Numbered from the stretch's first letter, positions 1 to 7,715 are shown. The stretch: DNA of 11,775 nucleotides from Rhodobacter sp. (GCA_003536295.1 DPZQ01000066.1:1-11775), one strand, 5' to 3'. Notes: a model not told the origin generated them from the letters alone. A program made the numbers and translations.

Positions 1-935
1 AAGAGGCCGCTGCAGCAATGGGCGGGCAGATCACCATGCAAAGCGCGCAAGATGCGGGCAGCAGCTTTACCTTTACCGTCTCGTTGACTGGTGCCCCCGA
101 TCCGGGACCCAAAGACGCGGAGGGTTGGCTCGACCTGGCTCATTGCCTAAGGCTTTTGATAGTTGAGGATAATCTTGTCACCTTGAAACTGATGGTCGCT
201 TTGTTGACAAAGGCAGGCCACCGCGTGACCGCCGCATCGACCGGGCAAGAGGCTATGGACGCGGCCAAGATCCAGACCTTTGACGTGATTTTGATGGATC
301 TCTCAATGCCTGCGCTAAACGGTGTGCAAGTCTGCCAAGCTATCCGTAAAAACGGGCTAAACAAATCCACCCCCATGATCGCGGTGACGGGCCACAGCCA
401 TTCCGCCCTGGAGCGCCAATTTCTGCGCCTTATCGGTGGGGTGGTTTTGCTCAAACCTGTTAAAAAGGCCGAATTTTTAATGGCGATATCATCGGCTGTT
501 GGCCCGCGCCTCGAGGCCGCATTACAAGAGACGATGCGCACACAAAAAAAATCTGCCTTGCCCCGAGAGGGTGCGGAAAGCGATTTGTTGGATTATGGGT
601 TTTTTCATGAGGTAAAAACCCAAGTTGGCCCCGATGCGATTGGCAATCTGATCGCCCTTTACCTTAAAAAAACGCAAAATGCGCAAGAAAAGCTAAAGGC
701 CTTTGTGGCGCAAGAGAACTGGCCCGAAGCGGCCTATTGGGCCCATTATATTGGTGGCGGTGGCGCAACTTTGGGGCTTTATGTTTTACACCAAGCGCTT
801 ATTGATTTCGAAACTCAGTTGGTCCAAACAGGTTCAAAAGCTGATGCCGCTGAGCTGTGCGGCCAGTGGGCTGAGCTCGACCTCTTGATCGATCGCAGCA
901 ACCAAGCCTTGCAACGCGCTCAGGGCAGTTTATAG
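1..935 (+). CDS. Hybrid sensor histidine kinase, C-terminal part (5' end outside window)
   Basis: The reading frame is open from the window edge, so the gene starts upstream. The first residues (EAAAAMGGQITMQS, then DAGSSFTFTV) match the end of a HATPase_c domain, with its last glycine box and closing strand. Numbering from the Met at 18, a receiver domain covers about residues 44-162, with the acidic pair E50/D51, phospho-acceptor D94 in LMDLSMP, T124 and K146 in LLKPV. A linker leads to an Hpt-like helical domain at about 190-300, whose phospho-histidine is probably H243 in WAHYIGGGGATLG. By family knowledge this is a phosphorelay kinase passing phosphate His to Asp to His. The sensor part is missing, so the signal is unknown. 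The usual Lys of the Hpt motif (AHxLKG) is Gly here. zapE begins 24 bases after the stop on the same strand, so the two may be co-transcribed. Confidence 0.88.
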   Translation, partial: EAAAAMGGQITMQSAQDAGSSFTFTVSLTGAPDPGPKDAEGWLDLAHCLRLLIVEDNLVTLKLMVALLTKAGHRVTAASTGQEAMDAAKIQTFDVILMDLSMPALNGVQVCQAIRKNGLNKSTPMIAVTGHSHSALERQFLRLIGGVVLLKPVKKAEFLMAISSAVGPRLEAALQETMRTQKKSALPREGAESDLLDYGFFHEVKTQVGPDAIGNLIALYLKKTQNAQEKLKAFVAQENWPEAAYWAHYIGGGGATLGLYVLHQALIDFETQLVQTGSKADAAELCGQWAELDLLIDRSNQALQRAQGSL

Positions 936-959
936 CAAGGGCCTGTTAAACGGTGGCAC

Positions 960-2045
960 ATGACGATGATACGCAAATTATACGAAGAAAAATGCGCTTT
1001 TGGGCTTTTGTCAGCCGATCCGGCACAGGAAAATTTGCTGCCGATGCTGGCGCAATTGCAACAAGAGGTTCTGGCCTATGATCAGGGACAAAAAAGCTTT
1101 TTAAGACAGATCTTCCAAAAAACACACCGCGCCCCTGAGGGATTGTATATCTGGGGTGGCGTTGGGCGTGGCAAATCAATGATGATGGATTTGTTCTTTG
1201 AAAGCCTGCCCATTCATGGTAAGAAACGGGTACATTTTCATGCATTTATGCAATCTGTTCACCATGCAATGCACCGCCTGCGCCAAACGGGCGTGTCTGA
1301 CGCTTTGGCCCCCGTTGCCGCCGAGATGGCCAAGGACCTCAGACTTTTGGTTTTGGATGAGATGCAAATTTCAGACGTTACCGATGCGATGATTGTGGGG
1401 CGCTTGTTTGAAAGTCTAATTAAAGCGGGTGTAGTGGTGATCACCACCTCAAACCGTGCGCCCGATGGGCTTTACCCAGACGGGTTGAACCGCGCGCTTT
1501 TTTTGCCCTTTATCGCTTTTTTGCAAACGCGCCTGCGGATCGTACATTTGCAAAGCCTGAAAGACTATCGTCAAGAAAAATTGGCAGGTGTGCAGAAATA
1601 TTTCCTTCTTGGCCAGGATGGTGCATCGGCAATAGAGGCTTTGTGGCAAGCATTTGGCGGGGGTGGTGTTAATACGGGGCTTGATTTAGCCGTGAATGGC
1701 CGCGTTTTGCACCTGCCCCATTACAATAATGCAATGGCTCGTGCGGAGTTTTCAAGCCTCTGCGCCGTGGCCTATGGGCCTGCCGATTATCTGGCCATTG
1801 CACAGGCATTGCGGCTGTTGATTTTGGAAAATGTGCCGCAACTCTCGCAAGATAGTCATAATGAGGCCAAGCGCTTTGTGACGTTGATCGACGCACTTTA
1901 TGAGGCTAAGACCCGTTTGATTATCTCAGCCGCAGTACTCCCAGCTGATCTTTATGCCGCAGGGCGTGGCGCCTTTGAGTTTGAGCGGACCGCCTCGCGG
2001 TTGATGGAAATGCAAAGTGATCAATGGGGCAAAGACGCAGTTTAA
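960..2045 (+). CDS. zapE: Cell division protein ZapE (AFG1-family ATPase)
   Basis: The 361-residue product matches the usual length of ZapE/AFG1 proteins (about 350-380). It has a Walker A motif at residues 66-73 (GGVGRGKS), Walker B at about 129-134 (LLVLDE, followed by MQISD), and a sensor-1 segment ITTSNRAPDGLY around 161-172 with N165. These are hallmark sequences of the family. In Escherichia coli ZapE is an ATPase that binds FtsZ and affects Z-ring stability; the mitochondrial relative AFG1/LACE1 handles respiratory-complex proteins. The role here is taken from the family. The upstream GGTGG at 952-956 sits only 3 bases from ATG 960 but 9 bases from the Met codon at 966, so translation may begin at residue 3. 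The stop codon overlaps that of the convergent tauE-like gene. Confidence 0.93.
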   Translation: MTMIRKLYEEKCAFGLLSADPAQENLLPMLAQLQQEVLAYDQGQKSFLRQIFQKTHRAPEGLYIWGGVGRGKSMMMDLFFESLPIHGKKRVHFHAFMQSVHHAMHRLRQTGVSDALAPVAAEMAKDLRLLVLDEMQISDVTDAMIVGRLFESLIKAGVVVITTSNRAPDGLYPDGLNRALFLPFIAFLQTRLRIVHLQSLKDYRQEKLAGVQKYFLLGQDGASAIEALWQAFGGGGVNTGLDLAVNGRVLHLPHYNNAMARAEFSSLCAVAYGPADYLAIAQALRLLILENVPQLSQDSHNEAKRFVTLIDALYEAKTRLIISAAVLPADLYAAGRGAFEFERTASRLMEMQSDQWGKDAV

Positions 2046-2803
2046 AGCATTTGCCACAGTAAACGCCCTGCAAGTAGAGTTGAGGTCACAACCAACAATG
2101 GTTTAATCACCCGTACACCAACCTGCATTGCAATGCCAGACCCAACCCGAGCGCCGATAATCTGCGCCACTCCCATGGATAGGCCCAAGCCCCAAAGTGG
2201 CGCGCCGTGCAGAGCAAACACTAGCAAGGACCCAAAATTTGAAGAAAAGTTCAAAAGTTTGGTATGGGCCGTTGCTTTCAACACGCCAAACCCAGCCAAA
2301 AGTACAAAGCCAATCATATAAAAGGCCCCAGCCCCGGGCCCAACAAGTCCATCATAGGCCCCGATAAAGGGCACAAAAAACGCCGTGAAAGCAGGAGCCG
2401 AAATGCGGCGGGTTTTATCCTCATCGGTAAGGCCAGGTTTAAGTGCAAAAAAAAGCGCAATGGTGATTAAGATAATGGGTAAGCCAAGGCGCAGCCCCTC
2501 GGTCGGGATCATCCCAATCGCTAGGGCCCCCAAAGCCCCCGCACCAAAGGCTATGCTGGCGGCCAAAATTTGACTACCCAGCTCAACATGGCCCGCGCGA
2601 CTATAGGAATAAGCGGCCGTGGCCGCGCCAAAACAGCCTTGTACCTTATTGGTGGCCAAAGCGCTGATCGGATTGATGCCGGCCAAAAGCAAAATGGGCA
2701 AGGTGATAAGCCCGCCGCCGCCTGCGATTGCATCAACTAGCCCCGCTAAAAAAGCTGCAATCACCAACAGGGTGTACATCTGGATTGTCAGGTCAAAAAT
2801 CAT
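2042..2803 (-). CDS. TauE/SafE family membrane permease (probable sulfite/organosulfur exporter)
   Basis: This is a very hydrophobic protein of 253 residues with about seven to eight membrane segments. It carries two signature repeats of the family: GLVDAIAGGGGLITLP near residues 21-36, with NKVQG soon after, and the second-half TKLLNFSSNFGSLL near 181-194. TauE/SafE proteins move sulfite, sulfoacetate or other small anions across the inner membrane; the substrate cannot be read from the sequence. I chose the ATG at 2803 because TTGGA lies about 7 bases before it; an ATG at 2821 (259 residues) has AAGGG almost touching it, and ATG 2779 has no visible ribosome site. With the chosen start the gene overlaps the end of serB by 11 bases on the same strand, suggesting co-transcription and coupled translation. 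Confidence 0.88.
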   Translation of the reverse strand: MIFDLTIQMYTLLVIAAFLAGLVDAIAGGGGLITLPILLLAGINPISALATNKVQGCFGAATAAYSYSRAGHVELGSQILAASIAFGAGALGALAIGMIPTEGLRLGLPIILITIALFFALKPGLTDEDKTRRISAPAFTAFFVPFIGAYDGLVGPGAGAFYMIGFVLLAGFGVLKATAHTKLLNFSSNFGSLLVFALHGAPLWGLGLSMGVAQIIGARVGSGIAMQVGVRVIKPLLVVTSTLLAGRLLWQML

Positions 2804-3671
2804 GGAATTGTCCAATCTCATACCCTTGGATATAGAGCAGAGAGGTCAAATCACCGTAGTTGACACGCAAAGAACATTGCGCCGCAACCGAGGGTTTGGC
2901 ATGCACCGCCACGCCCATGCCAGCAATGTGCAACATACCCAAATCGTTTGCTCCATCTCCCACCGCGATCACATCTTGCGCGGTCAGGCCACGTGCGGTG
3001 ATGATGTCGTTAAGGGCGGTTACCTTGGCTTCTTTTCCCAAGATTGGTAGGGCAACCCTGCCTGTGAGTAAGTGGTCTTTCATCAACAGCACATTGGCCC
3101 GATTTTCGTCAAAGCCCAATATTTGGGCTATATGTGCAGTGAAATCTGTAAATCCACCCGACACAAGTGCCGCATAGGCCCCATGATGGCGCATGGTCGA
3201 AACAAGCTGCGACGCCCCTGAGGACAGGGTGATGCGCTCACTTATCACGGTTGCGATGACACTTTGGGCAAGGCCTTTAAGCAGAGCGACCCGCTCATTT
3301 AGCGCGGTTTCGAAGTCAAGCTGCCCATCCATTGCACGGGCCGTGATATCAGCTACTTTTGCACCAATACCGGCATGTGCAGCTAATTCATCAATACATT
3401 CTTGGCCAATCATCGTGCTGTCCATATCGGCCAAAAGCACGGATTTGCGGCGTCTTTTGGCAGACACGATCAGAAGATCAATGCCAATGGCTTGCATCTC
3501 TTGCCAAACATCTTCGTGATTTGAGGGTACAGTATCGACCCCAAATTCCGCCGCAACCGCGGGGTTTAACCATTTGGGATTGGTGCCCCCCCAAGCATTC
3601 GAAAGCGCAATGACCACGGCCCAATCAAGATTTGCACGAGCCGGATGGGTTAAAAGTACGACAATGGACAT
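2793..3671 (-). CDS. serB: Phosphoserine phosphatase SerB
   Basis: The enzyme removes phosphate from O-phospho-L-serine, the last step of serine synthesis. The 292-residue product has the HAD-family core: motif I ADMDST (D82 nucleophile, D84), followed by MIGQECIDELA, which is typical of SerB; motif II SGGF at 171-174; the conserved Lys region GKEAK (213/216); and motif III VGDGANDLGM (D239, D243). The first 75 or so residues form an N-terminal extension like that of other proteobacterial SerB proteins. The frame stays open upstream to 3794, but the ATG at 3671 gives the MSIVVLL start and normal length, and the extra upstream part would cover the serC leader. It faces away from serC-serA across a 150-base gap, completing the pathway at one locus. 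Confidence 0.96.
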   Translation of the reverse strand: MSIVVLLTHPARANLDWAVVIALSNAWGGTNPKWLNPAVAAEFGVDTVPSNHEDVWQEMQAIGIDLLIVSAKRRRKSVLLADMDSTMIGQECIDELAAHAGIGAKVADITARAMDGQLDFETALNERVALLKGLAQSVIATVISERITLSSGASQLVSTMRHHGAYAALVSGGFTDFTAHIAQILGFDENRANVLLMKDHLLTGRVALPILGKEAKVTALNDIITARGLTAQDVIAVGDGANDLGMLHIAGMGVAVHAKPSVAAQCSLRVNYGDLTSLLYIQGYEIGQFHDF

Positions 3672-3821
3672 CTCAGTTTCCAATAGGCGGCAAGAGGAAG
3701 AATTTTTTAAACTGTAGCGCCTCATAGGCCAGATTTTGGGGTTGCGCCAGATGTCATGCAAGATTACTGCAGGAGGTGGGACACCCCTCCCCAACGAGGG
3801 GCATTTATCTGTGAGGATACC
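3672..3821. promoter_or_regulatory. Divergent control region between serB and serC
   Basis: This 150-base gap must hold the start signals for both serB (leftward) and serC-serA (rightward). On the plus strand a loose promoter can be drawn: TTGGGG at 3736-3741, 17 bases, then CAAGAT at 3759-3764. That would place the transcript start near 3771, exactly where the structured serC leader begins. The -10 match is poor (3 of 6), so this is only a suggestion. For serB an A/T-rich stretch at about 3710-3718 is the only eye-catching element, and no clean -35 is visible. No obvious repressor-type inverted repeat was seen outside the leader. Confidence 0.4.
3771..3821 (+). ncRNA. serC leader RNA (cis-regulatory element, probable serC motif)
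   Basis: A GC-rich hairpin pairs CCCCTC (3784-3789) with GAGGGG (3796-3801) around a six-base CCCAAC loop. The same 5' arm can instead pair upstream: GGAG (3772-3775) with CTCC (3787-3790) and GGG (3778-3780) with CCC (3784-3786), leaving an ACA loop. The two structures exclude each other. The ribosome site GAGGA at 3813-3817 lies 5-8 bases before ATG 3822, and CCTC (3786-3789) could also pair weakly with its GAGG. A conserved serC leader motif upstream of serC-serA operons is known in alphaproteobacteria; position and design agree, but I have not run a covariance model. The hairpin has no following T-run, so control at translation fits better than a terminator. Confidence 0.65.
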
Positions 3822-4973
3822 ATGTCAGATCTAAAAGAACCGGCCGCGCGGCCGAAAAATGCGCGTTTTTCTTCTGGCCCTTGTGCCAAAATCCCCAATT
3901 TTTCGCTTGATATGCTTGCTGATGCCCCTTTGGGTCGTTCGCACCGCGCTGAGGCTGGAAAAGGAAAACTAAAAGAAGCGATCACACTGACGGCCCAGAT
4001 TTTAGGGGTGCCTCAAGGATACCGAGTGGGAATCGTTCCAGGCTCGGACACGGGTGCTGTTGAAATGGCCATGTGGTCGATGCTGGGCGCACGCCCTGTT
4101 GAGATGTTGGCTTGGGAATCCTTTGGGGAAGGCTGGGTCATAGATGTGGTCAAACAGCTGAAACTAGATGCGACAGTGCGCATCGCATCTTATGGTGAGA
4201 TTGTGGATTTCACAACCGTCGACTTTGACAAGGATGTGGTCTTTACCTGGAACGGCACAACCTCGGGAGTATGTTTACCAAATGGCAATGCTATTCCAGA
4301 TACCCGCCAAGGCCTAACCATCTGCGACGCCACCAGCGCCGCCTTTGCGATGGATCTGCCTTGGGATAAGTTAGATGTCGTAACTTTTAGTTGGCAAAAA
4401 GTTTTGGGTGGAGAAGGGGCGCATGGCATATTGGTTCTGTCGCCGAGCGCGGTTGAGCGCCTTGAATCCTATAAGCCAGAGTGGCCATTGCCCAAGATTT
4501 TCCGTCTCACCAAAGGTGGAAAATTGATCGAAGGTATTTTTGAGGGTGAGACGATCAATACCCCTTCGATGCTGGCGGTCGAAGACTATTTGGTGGCGCT
4601 GAAGTGGGCGCAGTCCATCGGCGGATTGCCCGCTATGGTTGCCCGTGCGCGCGCCAATGCGCAAGTGGTGCATGATTTTGTCGCGGTCCATGATTGGATC
4701 GAAAATCTGGCAGTTGATGCGGCGACACGCTCGAGCACGTCGGTTTGTTTGAAATTCACTGATGCGCGTATTTTGGATAGTGCCGCTTTTGCAAAAGCGG
4801 TTACCAAACGCCTTGAGGGTAAAGATGTCGCTCTTGATATTGGCGCTTACCGTGATGCGCCTCCGGGCTTGCGGATTTGGTGTGGCTCAACGGTTGAGGC
4901 GACGGATGTTGCCGCGCTGATGCTGTGGCTGGCGTGGGCTTTCGAAGTCGAGATTGCAAAGCTTTGCGCCTAA
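3822..4973 (+). CDS. serC: Phosphoserine aminotransferase SerC (Methanosarcina-type)
   Basis: SerC is a pyridoxal-phosphate enzyme that converts 3-phosphohydroxypyruvate and glutamate to O-phosphoserine and 2-oxoglutarate; the family also acts in pyridoxine synthesis in some bacteria. The 383-residue product shows the start RFSSGPCAKIP (15-25), the LGRSHR region (37-42), PGSDTGAVEMAMW (73-85), the cofactor aspartate D169 in CDATSA, and the Schiff-base lysine K193 in FSWQKVLGGEGAHG. The C-terminal motif LRIWCGSTVE also fits. The pattern is that of the Methanosarcina-type subgroup common in alphaproteobacteria, not the E. coli type. The frame is open back to an ATG at 3756, but ATG 3822 has the GAGGA ribosome site and yields the normal N-terminus. 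serA follows after 44 bases. Confidence 0.96.
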   Translation: MSDLKEPAARPKNARFSSGPCAKIPNFSLDMLADAPLGRSHRAEAGKGKLKEAITLTAQILGVPQGYRVGIVPGSDTGAVEMAMWSMLGARPVEMLAWESFGEGWVIDVVKQLKLDATVRIASYGEIVDFTTVDFDKDVVFTWNGTTSGVCLPNGNAIPDTRQGLTICDATSAAFAMDLPWDKLDVVTFSWQKVLGGEGAHGILVLSPSAVERLESYKPEWPLPKIFRLTKGGKLIEGIFEGETINTPSMLAVEDYLVALKWAQSIGGLPAMVARARANAQVVHDFVAVHDWIENLAVDAATRSSTSVCLKFTDARILDSAAFAKAVTKRLEGKDVALDIGAYRDAPPGLRIWCGSTVEATDVAALMLWLAWAFEVEIAKLCA

Positions 4974-5017
4974 CGCGCCCGGCTATCCCCTTTCATTCCC
5001 TTAGATAGGAGCCCAAA

Positions 5018-6613
5018 ATGGCCCCCCGTGTTCTTGTATCAGACGAACTTTCCGAAACCGCCGTTCAAATCTTTCGTGATCGCGGTATTGAAGTAGATTA
5101 CATGCCTAAACTTGGCAAAGACAAAGAAAAATTGGCGGAAATTATTGGACAATATGATGGTTTGGCCATTCGTTCGGCCACCAAAGTGACCGTTAAGCTT
5201 TTATCCTTAGCCGACAATCTAAAAGTAGTTGGTCGTGCGGGTATCGGCGTCGACAATGTCGATATTCCAGCAGCGTCGAAAAAAGGCGTGATCGTGATGA
5301 ACACGCCTTTTGGTAACTCAATCACCACTGCAGAACATGCTATTGCTATGATGTTTGCCGTGGCACGTCAGATTCCTGAGGCCTCACACTCTACCCATGC
5401 CGGCAAATGGGAAAAATCCCGCTTCATGGGGGTTGAGCTTACGGGCAAAACCATTGGCGTCATCGGCGCGGGCAATATCGGCGGTATTGTCTGCGAACGC
5501 GCCTTGGGTTTACGCATGAAAGTCATCGCTTATGATCCGTTCTTGTCGGATGAGCGCGCTGCTAAATTGGGTGTCACCAAAGTAGAGCTTGACGATCTGT
5601 TGGTGCGGTCTGATTTTATTACCTTGCATGTGCCCTTGACCGACAAAACCAAAAACATCCTATCGGCCGAGGCTTTGGCCAAATGCAAAACAGGTGTACG
5701 GATCATCAACTGCGCGCGCGGCGGTTTGATCGATGAGGTGGCTTTGGCAACGGCCTTAACTGCAGGTAAAGTGGCTGGCGCGGCTTTAGACGTGTTTGCG
5801 GTTGAACCTGCAACCGAAAGCCCCTTGTTCAATATGCCAAATGTTGTTGTGACGCCGCATTTGGGGGCATCGACCACCGAAGCGCAAGAGAATGTCGCCC
5901 TACAAGTGGCCGAACAAATGTCAGATTACCTGCTGACAGGCGCTGTTTCAAACGCGCTGAATATGCCATCGGTCACGGCCGAAGAAGCATTGGTCATGGG
6001 ACCTTGGTTGCAACTGGCAAAACATTTGGGCGCTTTTGTCGGCCAAATGACGGATGAGCCGATCAAAGCTATAAACGTGCTTTATGATGGCACCGTCTCA
6101 TCTATGAATTTAGCTGCGCTGAATTGCGCGGCGATTGTAGGTATTATGAAAGCCAGCAATCCCGATGTGAATTTGGTTTCTGCTCCGATTGTCGCGCGCG
6201 AACGTGGCATTCAAATCTCGACCACCAAGCAAGAAAAAACGGGCGTTTTTGACGCGTTTATCAAACTGACCGTCGTAACTGAAACGCGCGAACGTTCGGT
6301 TGCGGGGACCTGTTTTTCAGATGGTAAACCGCGCTTCATTCAGATTAAAGGCATTAATATTGATGCTGAAATCGGCGAACACATGCTTTACACTACCAAC
6401 GAAGATGTGCCCGGGATCATCGGTCTTTTGGGCATGACGATGGGGAAAAGTGGCGTCAATATTGCGAACTTTACCTTGGGGCGCTCGGGCGTTGGGCAAG
6501 ATGCGATTGCGATCCTTTATTTGGATCAAGTCATTGACCCTAAAGTGATTGAGACGCTTGAAAACACAGGGCTTTTCCAGCAAGTTAAAGCCTTGGAATT
6601 TGAGGTCAATTAA
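5018..6613 (+). CDS. serA: D-3-phosphoglycerate dehydrogenase SerA
   Basis: SerA oxidises 3-phosphoglycerate to 3-phosphohydroxypyruvate with NAD+, the committed step of serine synthesis. At 531 residues it is the long form: a substrate/nucleotide-binding core, an intervening (ASB) domain at about 320-440 and a C-terminal ACT domain at about 455-531. Visible motifs are the NAD-binding GAGNIG at 150-155, the ARGG arginine R234, E263 in VEP, and the catalytic H281 in TPHLGAST. The ACT domain (YTTNEDVPGIIGLLG onward) usually senses serine for feedback control, so enzyme-level feedback may add to the leader-level control of the operon. AGGAG at 5007-5011 lies 6 bases before the ATG. It lies 44 bases after serC and 35 bases before the phosphatase gene. 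Confidence 0.97.
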   Translation: MAPRVLVSDELSETAVQIFRDRGIEVDYMPKLGKDKEKLAEIIGQYDGLAIRSATKVTVKLLSLADNLKVVGRAGIGVDNVDIPAASKKGVIVMNTPFGNSITTAEHAIAMMFAVARQIPEASHSTHAGKWEKSRFMGVELTGKTIGVIGAGNIGGIVCERALGLRMKVIAYDPFLSDERAAKLGVTKVELDDLLVRSDFITLHVPLTDKTKNILSAEALAKCKTGVRIINCARGGLIDEVALATALTAGKVAGAALDVFAVEPATESPLFNMPNVVVTPHLGASTTEAQENVALQVAEQMSDYLLTGAVSNALNMPSVTAEEALVMGPWLQLAKHLGAFVGQMTDEPIKAINVLYDGTVSSMNLAALNCAAIVGIMKASNPDVNLVSAPIVARERGIQISTTKQEKTGVFDAFIKLTVVTETRERSVAGTCFSDGKPRFIQIKGINIDAEIGEHMLYTTNEDVPGIIGLLGMTMGKSGVNIANFTLGRSGVGQDAIAILYLDQVIDPKVIETLENTGLFQQVKALEFEVN

Positions 6614-6648
6614 AGAGTTTTATATCAAAGTCACCTGAAAGGGTTAAG

Positions 6649-7398
6649 ATGCGCAACTATGCAATTGGCGATATTCATGGGCATCTTGCGTTGCTTGAAG
6701 AAGCACATGCTCTGATTGCGGCGGATAGGGCCTTAACCAATGACCAAGTCGCCCCCATCGTTCATGTGGGCGACTTAGTTGATCGTGGGCCTAATGCTAA
6801 AGGTGTGATTGCCTATTTGGCACAAGGGATGGCACAAGGCGCGCCTTGGGTCGTGCTTAAGGGTAACCATGATCGGATGTTTTCGTTATTTCTTGACGAT
6901 TTTAAAGCCCGCGACCCGCGTTTGCGCGCTGAGCTTAGCTATCTGCACCCGCGCATTGGGGGTGGGACAACGCTGGCCTCTTACGGGATTTTAAACGGTG
7001 CTGATCGCCCCATTGCCCCCGTGCATGCCGAAGCCATCGCCGCCGTGCCCCAAGCGCACCGCACCTTTTTGGCCGCCTGCCCCTGCTTCTTCCAGCGCGG
7101 CGAGGTGGTCTTTGTCCATGCAGGCCTGCTCCCTGGCACAGCGCTTGCGGCGCAAAGCGAAGATGACCTTATATGGATCCGCGAGCCCTTTTTATCTGAC
7201 CCGCGTGATCATGGCCATTTGGTGGTGCATGGGCACACGGCTCTTGAGGCCGCGTTCCATTATGGAAACCGCGTCAATATAGACAGTTCTGCTGCCTATG
7301 GTGGCCCTCTAACGGCCGTGGTGATTGAGGGGCGCGCCGTCTTTCATTTGACTCCAAAGGGCCGCCGCCGCCTGCTGCCCAAAGATATTGCAGCCTAA
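6649..7398 (+). CDS. PPP-family metallophosphatase (serine/threonine phosphatase- or ApaH-like)
   Basis: The 249-residue protein carries the complete metal-binding signature of the calcineurin-like PPP family: GDIHG (D8, H10), GDLVDRGP (D42, R46), GNHD (N73, H74, D75), H157 in FVHAGL, and VVHGHT (H194, H196). All dinuclear-metal ligands are present, so it should be an active phosphoesterase. Family members remove phosphate from proteins (PrpA/PrpB type) or split dinucleoside polyphosphates (ApaH type). The length is closer to the PrpA/phage lambda phosphatase group, but the substrate cannot be settled from sequence. No signal peptide or membrane segment is seen, so it is cytoplasmic. AAAGGG at 6638-6643 lies 5 bases before the ATG. 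It starts 35 bases after serA and is probably co-transcribed with it. Confidence 0.9.
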   Translation: MRNYAIGDIHGHLALLEEAHALIAADRALTNDQVAPIVHVGDLVDRGPNAKGVIAYLAQGMAQGAPWVVLKGNHDRMFSLFLDDFKARDPRLRAELSYLHPRIGGGTTLASYGILNGADRPIAPVHAEAIAAVPQAHRTFLAACPCFFQRGEVVFVHAGLLPGTALAAQSEDDLIWIREPFLSDPRDHGHLVVHGHTALEAAFHYGNRVNIDSSAAYGGPLTAVVIEGRAVFHLTPKGRRRLLPKDIAA

Positions 7399-7715
7399 CG
7401 GTCTTTGTTAAAGTTTGCTTCACTTTATTAGCCCACAAATAAAGCTGATGCCAAAAGGCTATTGTTTTTCTGTAGATGGACTATTGAGCGCGACTTGCCG
7501 GTGAGGGGCGCGCCCGTTTGGCGACGGAACGTTTTTGGAACATAAGGAAAGCGAACTTATGCCGCCAATGAAAAACTGATGCTGCACGCGCGCTACCTGA
7601 CTGTCCATGCGGTGAAATCGCAACAGGCACAATTCTTGGTTGTGGGGTTTGACCATTTAATGATCAAACTGCTGAAAAAAGATCAATAGAAGATGTGATT
7701 TTGTAATTCACCCTG
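7399..7715 (+). other. Gap without a firm gene; possible decayed or tiny plus-strand gene
   Basis: No convincing full gene lies here. The plus strand holds short protein-like pieces in two frames. An ATG at 7448 opens an 18-residue piece beginning MPKGYCFSVDG, which stops at 7502-7504; the same frame continues with a stretch containing GTFLEHKESEL up to a stop ending at 7579. In another frame a piece running from 7549 to the TAG at 7687-7689 contains YAANEKLMLHARYLTV and QAQFLVVGFDHLMIKLL; its first ATG is at 7579, giving 36 residues. This could be a small gene broken by a stop and a frameshift, a real 36-residue protein, or chance. A 65-residue leftward frame at 7459-7656 looks less protein-like. 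I do not recognise a family. Confidence 0.3.

Noticed and set aside
3672..3794. In-frame N-terminal extension of SerB up to 3794
   Set aside because: It would overlap the serC leader, and the extra 41 residues are low in protein-like character; ATG 3671 gives the normal length and start.
3756..3821. In-frame extension of SerC to an ATG at 3756
   Set aside because: No ribosome site; the added 22 residues are unlike SerC N-termini and would cover the structured leader. ATG 3822 has GAGGA at good distance.
3751..3834. 27-codon frame (MSCKITAGGG start) ahead of and overlapping serC, a possible serine leader peptide
   Set aside because: No ribosome site, only two serine codons, and it would not be transcribed in full if the transcript begins near 3771. 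The hairpins need no translated leader.
7409..7427. TAAAGT/ACTTTA inverted repeat just after the phosphatase gene as an intrinsic terminator
   Set aside because: The stem is almost all A-T and no T-run follows; the better terminator is at 7716-7735.
7459..7656. 65-residue leftward frame in the gap before yaaA
   Set aside because: No ribosome site or family resemblance, and it lies antisense to more protein-like plus-strand pieces.
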